A stretch of DNA of 64,000 bases, from IMG/VR virus record IMGVR_UViG_3300042874_000443, positions 62,001-126,000 of that record; one strand, written 5' to 3'. The notes under the pieces are model-generated. The model worked only from the letters and a program-made list of their open reading frames with translations. It ran no database searches and was not told where the DNA came from. Each line of letters starts with the position of its first letter. The first letter of the stretch is position 1. The translations under genes and the position numbers were made by a program. This stretch comes from a virus. Positions 17,223 through 23,958 of this stretch are shown one piece after another.

Positions 17223-17599
17223 AGATCGTCGTTACGTATGAGGCCGCTGACATCACACGCCTGATTCGCCAAGACATGGCGAAGCAGGGCATCACGACCA
17301 CCGACGGTGACGTCAAGTACGTCAAAGGCAAAGCCGTGGTTTCCGTCGAAGTGTCGAGCGACGATGTCCCGGCGCCGAGCCCTGTTCCGGCGCCCGCGGA
17401 AGAACACGTACGACCTGAAGTGCCCAAGACGGCGCCGCCCAAACTGGAAGCCCTCTCTGGAGGGAACGAACCGTTCGACATGGATGCGATCCATCGCGCC
17501 TCCGCGAAGGTCGCCGCCACCAACCCGGGGAAGTTCCCGGTGCCTGAACGTCAGCTCATGGAAGGGGAGTCGTTCGACTTCCCAGGAGACAAGCGATGA
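17219..17599 (+). CDS. Hypothetical protein, 126 aa
   Basis: ATG 17219 overlaps the helicase stop (ATGA). Residues 1-45 form a compact alpha/beta segment (MKIVVTYEAADITRLIRQD, then KGKAVVSVEVS). A Pro/Ala/Glu-rich linker and a short helical end follow. The stop overlaps the start of the PD-(D/E)XK nuclease gene. The coupling to both sides suggests a partner of the helicase or nuclease, but no family is recognised. Confidence 0.75.
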   Translation: MKIVVTYEAADITRLIRQDMAKQGITTTDGDVKYVKGKAVVSVEVSSDDVPAPSPVPAPAEEHVRPEVPKTAPPKLEALSGGNEPFDMDAIHRASAKVAATNPGKFPVPERQLMEGESFDFPGDKR

Positions 17600-18510
17600 C
17601 AACTGGAATGGAAGAGGTCGAAGCGTTTCTCGACCCCGATATCGAAGTGCCGCCGGACGTCGAACCCGAACTGATCGACATCTTGCCTCGCGGCTACCTC
17701 TCACCATCGCAAGTCGCGATGTTCCTCAAGTGTCCCAAGTCGTGGGAGCTGGCCTACCTGCAGCACAAGCCCCGCCGTACCGTCGCGCGTATGTTCCAAG
17801 GGATACAGGTCCACAACGCCGTCGAGAAGGTGCTCAAGGGGCGGCTCGAAACGGGCATCCTGCCGTCGCAGGAGATGGCGACGGACGCGTACTCCGACTC
17901 GTTCAACGAAACGAAGAAGCTCATCGAGGACTGGGAGGGTGAAGACGAAGGCGCGGTCAAGGACACCGGCGTGAAGTGCACCAAGGCGTACTACGACGAA
18001 GCCGCACCTGATGCGACGCCGATCGAAGTCGAAAAGACCTTCCACGCGGTGTTCCGTACGTCCGACGGCAAGATCAAGCTGCCGGTACTAGGACGCATCG
18101 ATAGCATCCAGGTGCAGTCGCACACCGAACAGGAGTACCAGGACATCCGAGAAGCGCTCGCGTCGAAGACGCCGAAGAAGCCCAAGCGCGTACATGATCT
18201 GAAGGTGGTCACGGACAAGTGGTCCGAGAGCGACCTGGCCAATGACCTGCAGTTCGCAATCTACGCGGGCGTCGAGCACGTCCCTGATGTGCAGGTCGAT
18301 CAGGTCGTCAAGGGGCGTGCGAAGGTGCCACGTCCTCGCTATGAAAAGCTGACGGGCGTCATCACGGACAAGATGGTCAAGCACGCCGAAGAGGTGGTCG
18401 TGGGCGTGGCGAAGTCCATCGCGTTGGGACACTTCCCGATGACCGATCCCTCCAACTGGTGGTGCGGTGAGAAGTGGTGCTCCATGTGGCGCCATTGCCG
18501 TGGCAAGTAG
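17596..18510 (+). CDS. PD-(D/E)XK nuclease, RecB/Cas4-like with Fe-S cysteines
   Basis: This 304-residue protein starts at ATG 17596, overlapping the upstream stop. The N-terminal LSPSQVAMFLKCPKSW (35-50), His73, GRID (D169), HDLK (D201 and K203) and Q219 give the PD-(D/E)XK order of RecB/AddB/Cas4 exonucleases. C46 with C290, C295 and C301 make the one-plus-three cysteine set that holds a 4Fe-4S cluster in Cas4 and AddB. It probably degrades or processes DNA ends in recombination or replication. A second, diverged member is encoded at 23113. Confidence 0.85.
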   Translation: MTTGMEEVEAFLDPDIEVPPDVEPELIDILPRGYLSPSQVAMFLKCPKSWELAYLQHKPRRTVARMFQGIQVHNAVEKVLKGRLETGILPSQEMATDAYSDSFNETKKLIEDWEGEDEGAVKDTGVKCTKAYYDEAAPDATPIEVEKTFHAVFRTSDGKIKLPVLGRIDSIQVQSHTEQEYQDIREALASKTPKKPKRVHDLKVVTDKWSESDLANDLQFAIYAGVEHVPDVQVDQVVKGRAKVPRPRYEKLTGVITDKMVKHAEEVVVGVAKSIALGHFPMTDPSNWWCGEKWCSMWRHCRGK

Positions 18511-18546
18511 TGGACGCGTGAATCGCGTGCGTGCTACGAGAGGTTT

Positions 18547-18903
18547 ATGACGCAAGCACACGCGAACCAGAAGCCCACCAACCTCGGCGCGCAAGCGGCC
18601 GCTGCTGCAACCACGGGCGGCACCGCCAAGCCGTCGGACGCCAAGACCGATGCCAAGACCGACGCCAAGCCGGCACCGACGCCGCGCAAGAAGGCTGCGG
18701 ACATGACGCCGGCGGAGAAGGAAGCAGCCAAGGCAGAGCGTCTGGCGAAGGCCAAGAAGGTCTTCATCGTCGTGGGCACGGTCCACGAGTTCGACTCGGT
18801 CAACAAGGCCGAGAAGTTCCTCAACGCCGCGGACTCCCCTGCGGAGTACACCGCGATCCGCGGCCTCCGAATCGGCACCAGCAAGAAGGTCTCCCTGCGC
18901 TAG
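18547..18903 (+). CDS. Lys/Ala-rich hypothetical protein, 118 aa
   Basis: ATG 18547 follows a GAGAGG site. Residues 1-60 are low-complexity Ala/Lys/Thr/Pro with a doubled DAKTDAKTDAK run. Residues 70-118 look folded (KVFIVVGTVHEF, then a helix and short strands). This resembles a small globular domain on a disordered basic arm, suited to nucleic-acid contact. The family is not recognised. Confidence 0.7.
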   Translation: MTQAHANQKPTNLGAQAAAAATTGGTAKPSDAKTDAKTDAKPAPTPRKKAADMTPAEKEAAKAERLAKAKKVFIVVGTVHEFDSVNKAEKFLNAADSPAEYTAIRGLRIGTSKKVSLR

Positions 18904-18912
18904 AGTAGCGAC

Positions 18913-19071
18913 ATGGAGAAATTTGGCGTTGACGTAGAGCCCGAAGCCACCAAGACTGCCGCCGCGAAGGCCCACCCGACATGCCCGTCTTGCGACCAAC
19001 CGTTGCTGAAAAACGCCAACGTTCCAACATGCCCGCGATGCGGAACCAAACCGTTCGAGCCAAAGGAATGA
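18913..19071 (+). CDS. Tiny zinc-ribbon protein, 52 aa
   Basis: A 52-residue frame runs from ATG 18913 to the TGA at 19069-19071. It carries two CxxC knuckles, CPSC and CPRC, 12 residues apart, as in a single zinc ribbon. Its stop overlaps the ATG of the next gene (ATGA). The coupling plus the four cysteines make it credible despite its size. Role unknown; possibilities include a nucleic-acid or protein adaptor. Confidence 0.7.
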   Translation: MEKFGVDVEPEATKTAAAKAHPTCPSCDQPLLKNANVPTCPRCGTKPFEPKE

Positions 19072-19310
19072 GTCGTAAGCGCGGTAGTCGCAGTGGCGTC
19101 AGCGCGCGCGTCGCCAACGACGTAGCGGGCCGCCTGCGCGACATCCGCGCTGTCTGGTTCGCAGTTCAGAACGATCCCAACAAGACCATCTCGGACGTTG
19201 CGGCGGAGTTCTACTACGCCGTGGGCGAGATCTTGGAAGGGCGTACGCTTCGGTCGCTCTCGCTGCGCAACATCGACCGCGAGCGCGTTCTCGCGCACGC
19301 AGAGGAGTAG
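19068..19310 (+). CDS. Small basic helical protein, 80 aa
   Basis: The start is ATG 19068, overlapping the zinc-ribbon gene; the longer upstream frame lies inside that gene. The N-terminus is Arg/Ser/Lys-rich (SRKRGSRSG). The rest is helical with aromatic residues (AVWFAVQND, AAEFYYAVGEIL). It could bind nucleic acid. No family is recognised. Confidence 0.65.
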   Translation: MSRKRGSRSGVSARVANDVAGRLRDIRAVWFAVQNDPNKTISDVAAEFYYAVGEILEGRTLRSLSLRNIDRERVLAHAEE

Positions 19311-19314
19311 CTCC

Positions 19315-19467
19315 ATGCGCATCGTAACGCCGGCACGTCTACGTGCCGTCGGTTTCCTATTGCTCGAAGTTGCCGGCGTCGTTCTGCTCATCGCAGACCG
19401 TGTAGGCAAGGACGAGACGCTTCGTACCTCGATCGCTGGGTTGATCAAGAAGGTACGGGCGTTGTGA
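19315..19467 (+). CDS. Small single-span membrane protein, 50 aa
   Basis: ATG 19315 sits 7 bases after GAGGAG. The 50-residue product has one hydrophobic helix (AVGFLLLEVAGVVLLIA) between a basic N-terminus and a charged C-terminus, consistent with a single inner-membrane span. The stop overlaps the next gene's GTG (GTGA). Function unknown. Confidence 0.65.
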   Translation: MRIVTPARLRAVGFLLLEVAGVVLLIADRVGKDETLRTSIAGLIKKVRAL

Positions 19468-19952
19468 GTACCGTGACGCTCGAAGACTTGGCGGACGTCG
19501 ATACAGACGAGGTGTTCAACCTACGTCCACCGCTCAACATCGACCTGAGGCTGTCAGAACATCCGACGCCATCCGTCACCAAGAACCTCGCCAAGCTACA
19601 GAAGCTCGGCATTCTATCCGGCGACACCATCATGTCACTCGTTGGGCAAGCGCCCATCGACCCCATCAATCTGATGGGGACGTTGCTGCAACTTCAGCCT
19701 GAAGGCTGGGCGTTCTCAGCGATCGACTTTTCGATGGTACGTGTGCTCGCACGGAACCCGAAGAAATCCGTGACCGCCGCGTTGCGTGTTGACCTGATGG
19801 GTTCATCCATCTCAGGCCTCGCGCTCAACAAAGCTGGTCAGCTCACCATCTTCAAGACGCTCGAGATCGAACCAGGCCCCGACACCATGACCAACATCCA
19901 GGCACTGTGCGATGAGACCGTCGCCGCATCGGTGCGTGAGACCAAACCCTAG
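19464..19952 (+). CDS. Hypothetical protein, 162 aa
   Basis: A GTG start at 19464 overlaps the upstream TGA. The protein has an acidic N-terminus and a mixed alpha/beta middle (SAIDFSMVRVLARNP, ALRVDLMGSSISGL). A helical end closes it. No motif or family is recognised. It is coupled to the small membrane-protein gene, and both are part of the plus-strand run of small genes. Confidence 0.7.
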   Translation: MSTVTLEDLADVDTDEVFNLRPPLNIDLRLSEHPTPSVTKNLAKLQKLGILSGDTIMSLVGQAPIDPINLMGTLLQLQPEGWAFSAIDFSMVRVLARNPKKSVTAALRVDLMGSSISGLALNKAGQLTIFKTLEIEPGPDTMTNIQALCDETVAASVRETKP

Positions 19953-19960
19953 GAGACACC

Positions 19961-20428
19961 ATGCAGGTTCAGAGGATCGACAACATGTTCAACTTCACGT
20001 TCGAGAAGTCCGCCGACGAGGTCATCGCTGCTGCCAAGAAGAAGGTGGTCGACGTTCGCAACAAGATCGAGGAGCGCGGCGTACGCATTCAGAAAATGCG
20101 TGCGGAACACAAGGTCACCGATGCCGTGCTCATCGACATCCAGAACCAGATGCGTGCGCAGGACAAGCGCGGCGTCGAGCGGATGTCGTACACGTCGAAT
20201 GCGCAGACGAGCGCGGGTGGCGTCCAGGAGGAAGTGACCATCGGCGCCGGCGTCATCAACTTCTTGATCACCGAGCAGGATCACATGGACGGCGAGAAGG
20301 CGCAGGTCGAACGTCCCGAGACGATCATCCGCAACCTGCGCGACGTCACGGCGTACACGGCCAACGGCACGTCCTACGTGAACAAGTTCAAGGTCGGCTA
20401 CGAAGAGCTGAAGTACCTTGGATTTTGA
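19961..20428 (+). CDS. Hypothetical protein, 155 aa
   Basis: ATG 19961 follows AGGAG by six bases; a second ATG lies at 19985. Residues about 20-75 form a long charged helix (VIAAAKKKVVDVRNKIEER) that could be a coiled coil. A beta-rich C-terminal part follows. No known family is recognised. An inverted repeat (AGAAATC / GATTTCT, 20431-20450) lies just past the stop. Confidence 0.7.
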   Translation: MQVQRIDNMFNFTFEKSADEVIAAAKKKVVDVRNKIEERGVRIQKMRAEHKVTDAVLIDIQNQMRAQDKRGVERMSYTSNAQTSAGGVQEEVTIGAGVINFLITEQDHMDGEKAQVERPETIIRNLRDVTAYTANGTSYVNKFKVGYEELKYLGF

Positions 20429-20430
20429 TT

Positions 20431-20450
20431 AGAAATCCGTCATGATTTCT
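20431..20450 (+). other. Small perfect inverted repeat
   Basis: AGAAATC (20431-20437) and GATTTCT (20444-20450) flank a 6-base loop between the 155-residue gene and the HNH gene. There is no T-tract, so it is a weak terminator at best. It may mark the edge of the inserted HNH gene or affect its translation. Confidence 0.4.
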
Positions 20451-20454
20451 AGTC

Positions 20455-20889
20455 GTGCCTGTCTGTTCTGCCTGCAAACGTCCCAAGCGAAAGGATCAGT
20501 TCCACTTCGCCAACAAGGCGCGTGGCGAGCGGCACCGCAAATGTAAGACCTGCGCTTGCAAAACAGCGCATCAGTACTACCGAGACAATCGTGACGCTGT
20601 TTTAGTGACAGTCGCCCGACGAACTGTTCGTCGGAAACGTGAATGGCAGCAATGGATCGACGGTCTCAAGGACGCACCTTGTCTTGATTGCGGTGGGCGC
20701 TTTCCAAGCTACTGCATGGACTTCGACCACTGCAGAGGCGGAGCCAAGCGCTATTCAATCTCGGAACTGACGTCTAACCGTCTTTGGTCAAAGACACGCA
20801 TCTTGACGGAAATCGCAAAGTGCGATCTCGTGTGTGCAAACTGCCATCGGATCCGTACACACAAACGACGCAAGACGCACAAGTATTAG
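20455..20889 (+). CDS. HNH endonuclease
   Basis: This 144-residue protein uses GTG 20455 and has no clear ribosome site. It has an N-terminal zinc knuckle pair (CSAC, then CKTCAC), a basic helix, CLDCGG, and the HNH core CMDFDHCRGG followed by KCDLVCANCHRIRTHKR. This is the common phage free-standing HNH type, likely a homing endonuclease. Its stop overlaps the convergent sigma-factor gene by four bases. Its codon use looks less GC-biased than the neighbours. Confidence 0.85.
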   Translation: MPVCSACKRPKRKDQFHFANKARGERHRKCKTCACKTAHQYYRDNRDAVLVTVARRTVRRKREWQQWIDGLKDAPCLDCGGRFPSYCMDFDHCRGGAKRYSISELTSNRLWSKTRILTEIAKCDLVCANCHRIRTHKRRKTHKY

Positions 20890-21677
20890 AGGTACGCGTC
20901 TTCGGTCGAAAGGCCGACACGCGTCTTCAGCTCGTTGTGCAGGAGCTGCATGCCGTTGATCTTGATCTGCCGCACGCGTTCGGGGCACATGCCCATGATG
21001 GCGGCGATCTGCACGAGGTTGCGCGCGTCGTCCTTGACGCCGTAGTAGAGGTTCAACACCGTCTGCTCGCGTGGCGGTAGCCGATCGATTCCTTCACGCA
21101 CGATGGCGCGGAGACGTTCGGCGCCGTAACACGATGTCGGCTCGGCATCGACCACGTCGGGTGTGTGGCGAGCTGCATCGATCGGCATGACGATCCCTTC
21201 AGGGAGTCCGGGGTCCATCGCCATGACCGACTTGCTCTCGGGGCCGTGTTCTTGAACAGCCGCTCGAAACTCCCGCGCCTGCCGGCGCTGTGCTTTCTGT
21301 CGGTGGGCAGGGACGTGGACGAGCGACGCGGTCGTGTAGTCCTGGTTCGACATCTCTTCGTAGATCCACCAGCCGGCGTACGTCAGGAAACGGATGTACG
21401 GCTTGCGTGCCCCGTCGAACTTGTCGGCGGCCTTGAGCAACCCGAGGTTGCCGGCGGCGATGAAGTCCTTGACGGCCTCGGGATCCTTGGTGCGCTTGTG
21501 CGCCATCTTCACGACGAAACGTAGATGGGTTTGCACGATGGCGTCGCGCGCCTTCACGTCCCCTTGCTGTTGCCAGCGACGGATCAGACGTTTTTCTTCC
21601 GCCGCGTCCTCTACGAGAGGGGTGCGTGCGATCTCCGAGTAGTACATCGAAGCGACACGCATCTGGGTTGCAACCAT
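20886..21677 (-). CDS. Sigma-70 family factor
   Basis: This 263-residue protein starts at ATG 21677. It has region 1.2-like YYSEIARTPLVEDAAEEKRL (12-31), region 2 with RFVVKMAHKR, FIAAGNLGLLKAADKFD and FLTYAGWWIYEEMS (53-110), and a diverged region 3. Region 4 contains LPPREQTVLNLYYG and the helix-turn-helix IAAIMGMCPERVRQIKING (200-242). Overall it resembles the RpoH/RpoD type. It should direct host or phage RNA polymerase core to phage promoters. It stands alone, divergent from the plus-strand Cys-rich gene, and an inverted repeat lies in its upstream region. Confidence 0.92.
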   Translation of the reverse strand: MVATQMRVASMYYSEIARTPLVEDAAEEKRLIRRWQQQGDVKARDAIVQTHLRFVVKMAHKRTKDPEAVKDFIAAGNLGLLKAADKFDGARKPYIRFLTYAGWWIYEEMSNQDYTTASLVHVPAHRQKAQRRQAREFRAAVQEHGPESKSVMAMDPGLPEGIVMPIDAARHTPDVVDAEPTSCYGAERLRAIVREGIDRLPPREQTVLNLYYGVKDDARNLVQIAAIMGMCPERVRQIKINGMQLLHNELKTRVGLSTEDAYL

Positions 21678-21700
21678 GGTTACGGACAACCTACCAAGCG

Positions 21701-21716
21701 TTGATCGACTGATCAA
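21701..21716. promoter_or_regulatory. Inverted repeat upstream of sigma gene
   Basis: TTGATC and GATCAA flank four bases. On the minus strand the left arm could serve as a weak -35 (TTGATC) 17 bases before TAGGTT, close to the sigma gene start. This is a plausible operator for autoregulation or for control of the divergent gene. It rests on pattern only. Confidence 0.3.
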
Positions 21717-21871
21717 ATAGTTACGCGTATGGCCACTACCTGTGGGGGCCTCGATCTCGTTTCGTACCCCAGGAATAGCGCCAAGATTTTTCGGATCACG
21801 ATGCTTGCCAAACAAACATGCCGGTCACTAGAGTGGCCCTCCACCTTCACTGCATTCCAAAGGAAAGTGAC

Positions 21872-22942
21872 ATGACGAACGCGAACAACGGGACCTCTGA
21901 CGACAAGCCGGCCGAAGCATCCAAGGCCTTGACTGTAAAGGCTTCTATGGGGGCGCAAGCAGCCCTTCTCGACCCGGCCGAACTCGAGGCTGCGGTCGCC
22001 AAGCGTCGCGATGCCCTCATCGCTCTGGCCGAGGATCAGAGCGTGCCCGAAGAGACGCGCCTGGCCATCAAGACGATCGCGGCGCTGGCCTCGCCCAACA
22101 AGCCGGGCATGGAGGAAATGGTCGCCGCATGGAAGGTGCCGCGCATCAACATCGTGCAGCCGACCACACAGTCCGAGGCCAAGCCCGAGGCCGCCAAGAA
22201 CGGCGATCTCTACACCACGGCGGGACAGTTGTTGGAGCGCCCGTGGGGCGGCATCCCGGTCTACTTCTTCGAAGAGAACATCAACTTCCCGCAGCAGGGC
22301 AAGAACCCGGTGTGCCAGGCGCCCGACGCGAAGCTCGGCTCGCCGTTCGGTGAGTGCTTGAAGTGTCCGCACCTGCCGTTCGGAAAGCAGAACGGTGGTC
22401 GCGGCGATCAGCAGCGCACCGACTGCCAGAACAACATCGTCGCAGTGATGTTGACGGCGGACCTCAAGAACAACCCTGCGGTGTACATGGTCCAGTTCGG
22501 CAAGACGTCGCGCAAGGCGGGCTCGGCGCTGATGTCGCTCGCGGGCCAGCAGACGGCGGTCTGGCGTCAGAGCTACATGCTCTCGACCGAGAAGAAGACC
22601 GGCGACCTCGGCTTGTACTACGTGTACAAGGTCGAGCCGACTGGCAAGGACAACCCGGACCACGTGATGCGTCTCGCCGAGGCGCTCTATGGAATGTACG
22701 TCGCGGGGCGCAAGCTGTTCCTCGCTGACTGGTACGCGCGTCCGGCACGTGCGCCGATGGCGGCGGCCGAAGCCGAAGGCCAGTTCGCAGGTGGCGCGCT
22801 CGATGGCAGCCTCGCAGGTGACGGCGTCGAAGCGGATCTCAGCACGCCGGTCGCGCCTGCAGGCGGTGGTGGCACGACGCCGACGACGCCGGCGCCGGCC
22901 GGATCCTCGAAGGGCGCTCGTTCGTCGAACAAGCCGATGTAG
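21872..22942 (+). CDS. Cys-rich replication-region protein, 356 aa
   Basis: ATG 21872 follows AAGGAAAG; an earlier in-frame ATG at 21818 lacks a ribosome site. The first 110 residues are helical and charged. The centre holds a C-x13-C-x2-C-x19-C set (CQAPDAKLG, ECLKCPHLPFG, DCQNN) within a beta-rich domain (VAVMLTADL, VYMVQFGKTSRK). The tail is Gly/Pro/Thr/Ala-rich and disordered. The zinc-like site inside a beta domain next to replication genes would suit a single-stranded DNA-binding protein, but I do not recognise the family. Confidence 0.75.
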   Translation: MTNANNGTSDDKPAEASKALTVKASMGAQAALLDPAELEAAVAKRRDALIALAEDQSVPEETRLAIKTIAALASPNKPGMEEMVAAWKVPRINIVQPTTQSEAKPEAAKNGDLYTTAGQLLERPWGGIPVYFFEENINFPQQGKNPVCQAPDAKLGSPFGECLKCPHLPFGKQNGGRGDQQRTDCQNNIVAVMLTADLKNNPAVYMVQFGKTSRKAGSALMSLAGQQTAVWRQSYMLSTEKKTGDLGLYYVYKVEPTGKDNPDHVMRLAEALYGMYVAGRKLFLADWYARPARAPMAAAEAEGQFAGGALDGSLAGDGVEADLSTPVAPAGGGGTTPTTPAPAGSSKGARSSNKPM

Positions 22943-23112
22943 CCCTAACGGGCAACGAGACCAAGGAAACGAATAGCCTCGGGATAGTTGATGCTGGGTA
23001 GCGCCCGGTACGGAACAAGCCAATTGGTCGGCGCCCGGAAACTTCGTGACCGTCGGAGAGACGACTGACAGCCGGAAAGACGGCACATTTTTTCAACCAA
23101 ACAGAGGTGCTC

Positions 23113-23958
23113 GTGGCTGCTTCGTTCGAGATTTCCGCATTCGCCCGCAAGCACGCCCCCTGGTCCTACTCCAAGATGGAGCTGGCCGAGACGTGCCCTG
23201 CGCAGTTCCGGCACAAGCACATCGCCAAGACAACGGCGGCGCCTGCCCCGTCTGACACCAAGGTCGGCATCGTTGCACACGCGGTTCTCGAACACCGCGT
23301 CATGGGCAAGCCTTCAGGCATCGCCAAGAAGACTGCCGTCGAGAAGACGCCTCTGACGACTACGGAGCAGGAGATGCTCCACATGCTCGAAGAGAACATG
23401 GAGGACTTCCTCCGTCGCTTCGACAATTTCTGCAAAGCGCAGGGCGTCACGAAGGTGATGTGCGAAGCGGACTGGGGCTTCACCGACGACTACAAGCCGA
23501 CGGGGTTCTTCGCCGAGAACGTGTTCTTCCGCGGCAAGCTCGACCTGGGGGCGCTCACACGCGACAACGATCTGTTCCTGATCGATCACAAGTCGGGCGA
23601 GGCCAAGCCTCTCGAGCGTGATCAGAAGAAGCGGCAGCAGCTGCAGGCGTATGGCGTGCTCGCGCTTCCCAACATGCCCGACATCGCGGGCGTGCGCGGC
23701 GGCATCCACTTCATGCAAGGCAACCCAGACGAGCGTCTGCAGTGGACGACGTACATCCCCGCTGAACGCATCCGCGCGCTCTACATGCCGTGGTTGTTCG
23801 GGCGCATCAACACATCGGCCGAGAACCTTGCCGAGCCGTTCGAAGCGCGCCCCGCGAAGTCGCTTATGAAGAAGAACAACAAGCCTGGCTGGCCGTGCGG
23901 CTGGTGTCAGTACCAAGACGTCTGTCCCGAGTTCAAGGAGAAGTTCGGTGGCTCGTAA
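23113..23958 (+). CDS. PD-(D/E)XK nuclease with Fe-S cysteines (second copy)
   Basis: GTG 23113 is favoured because AGAGG lies five bases upstream; GTG 23107 would add two residues. The order is WSYSKMELAETCPAQF (C28), a helix with His, GKLDLG (D144), FLIDHKSGE (D158 and K160), and Q178. C262, C265 and C271 lie in CGWCQYQDVC. Together with C28 this is the Cas4/AddB-type 4Fe-4S arrangement on a PD-(D/E)XK exonuclease core. It is coupled to the primase-helicase gene, so it probably acts in replication or end processing. It is diverged from the copy at 17596. Confidence 0.87.
   Translation: MAASFEISAFARKHAPWSYSKMELAETCPAQFRHKHIAKTTAAPAPSDTKVGIVAHAVLEHRVMGKPSGIAKKTAVEKTPLTTTEQEMLHMLEENMEDFLRRFDNFCKAQGVTKVMCEADWGFTDDYKPTGFFAENVFFRGKLDLGALTRDNDLFLIDHKSGEAKPLERDQKKRQQLQAYGVLALPNMPDIAGVRGGIHFMQGNPDERLQWTTYIPAERIRALYMPWLFGRINTSAENLAEPFEARPAKSLMKKNNKPGWPCGWCQYQDVCPEFKEKFGGS

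Noticed and set aside
22945-23085. 47-residue minus-strand frame in the 170-base gap before the second nuclease
   Set aside because: There is no ribosome site and no recognisable motif. The gap more likely holds a promoter for the nuclease/primase unit.
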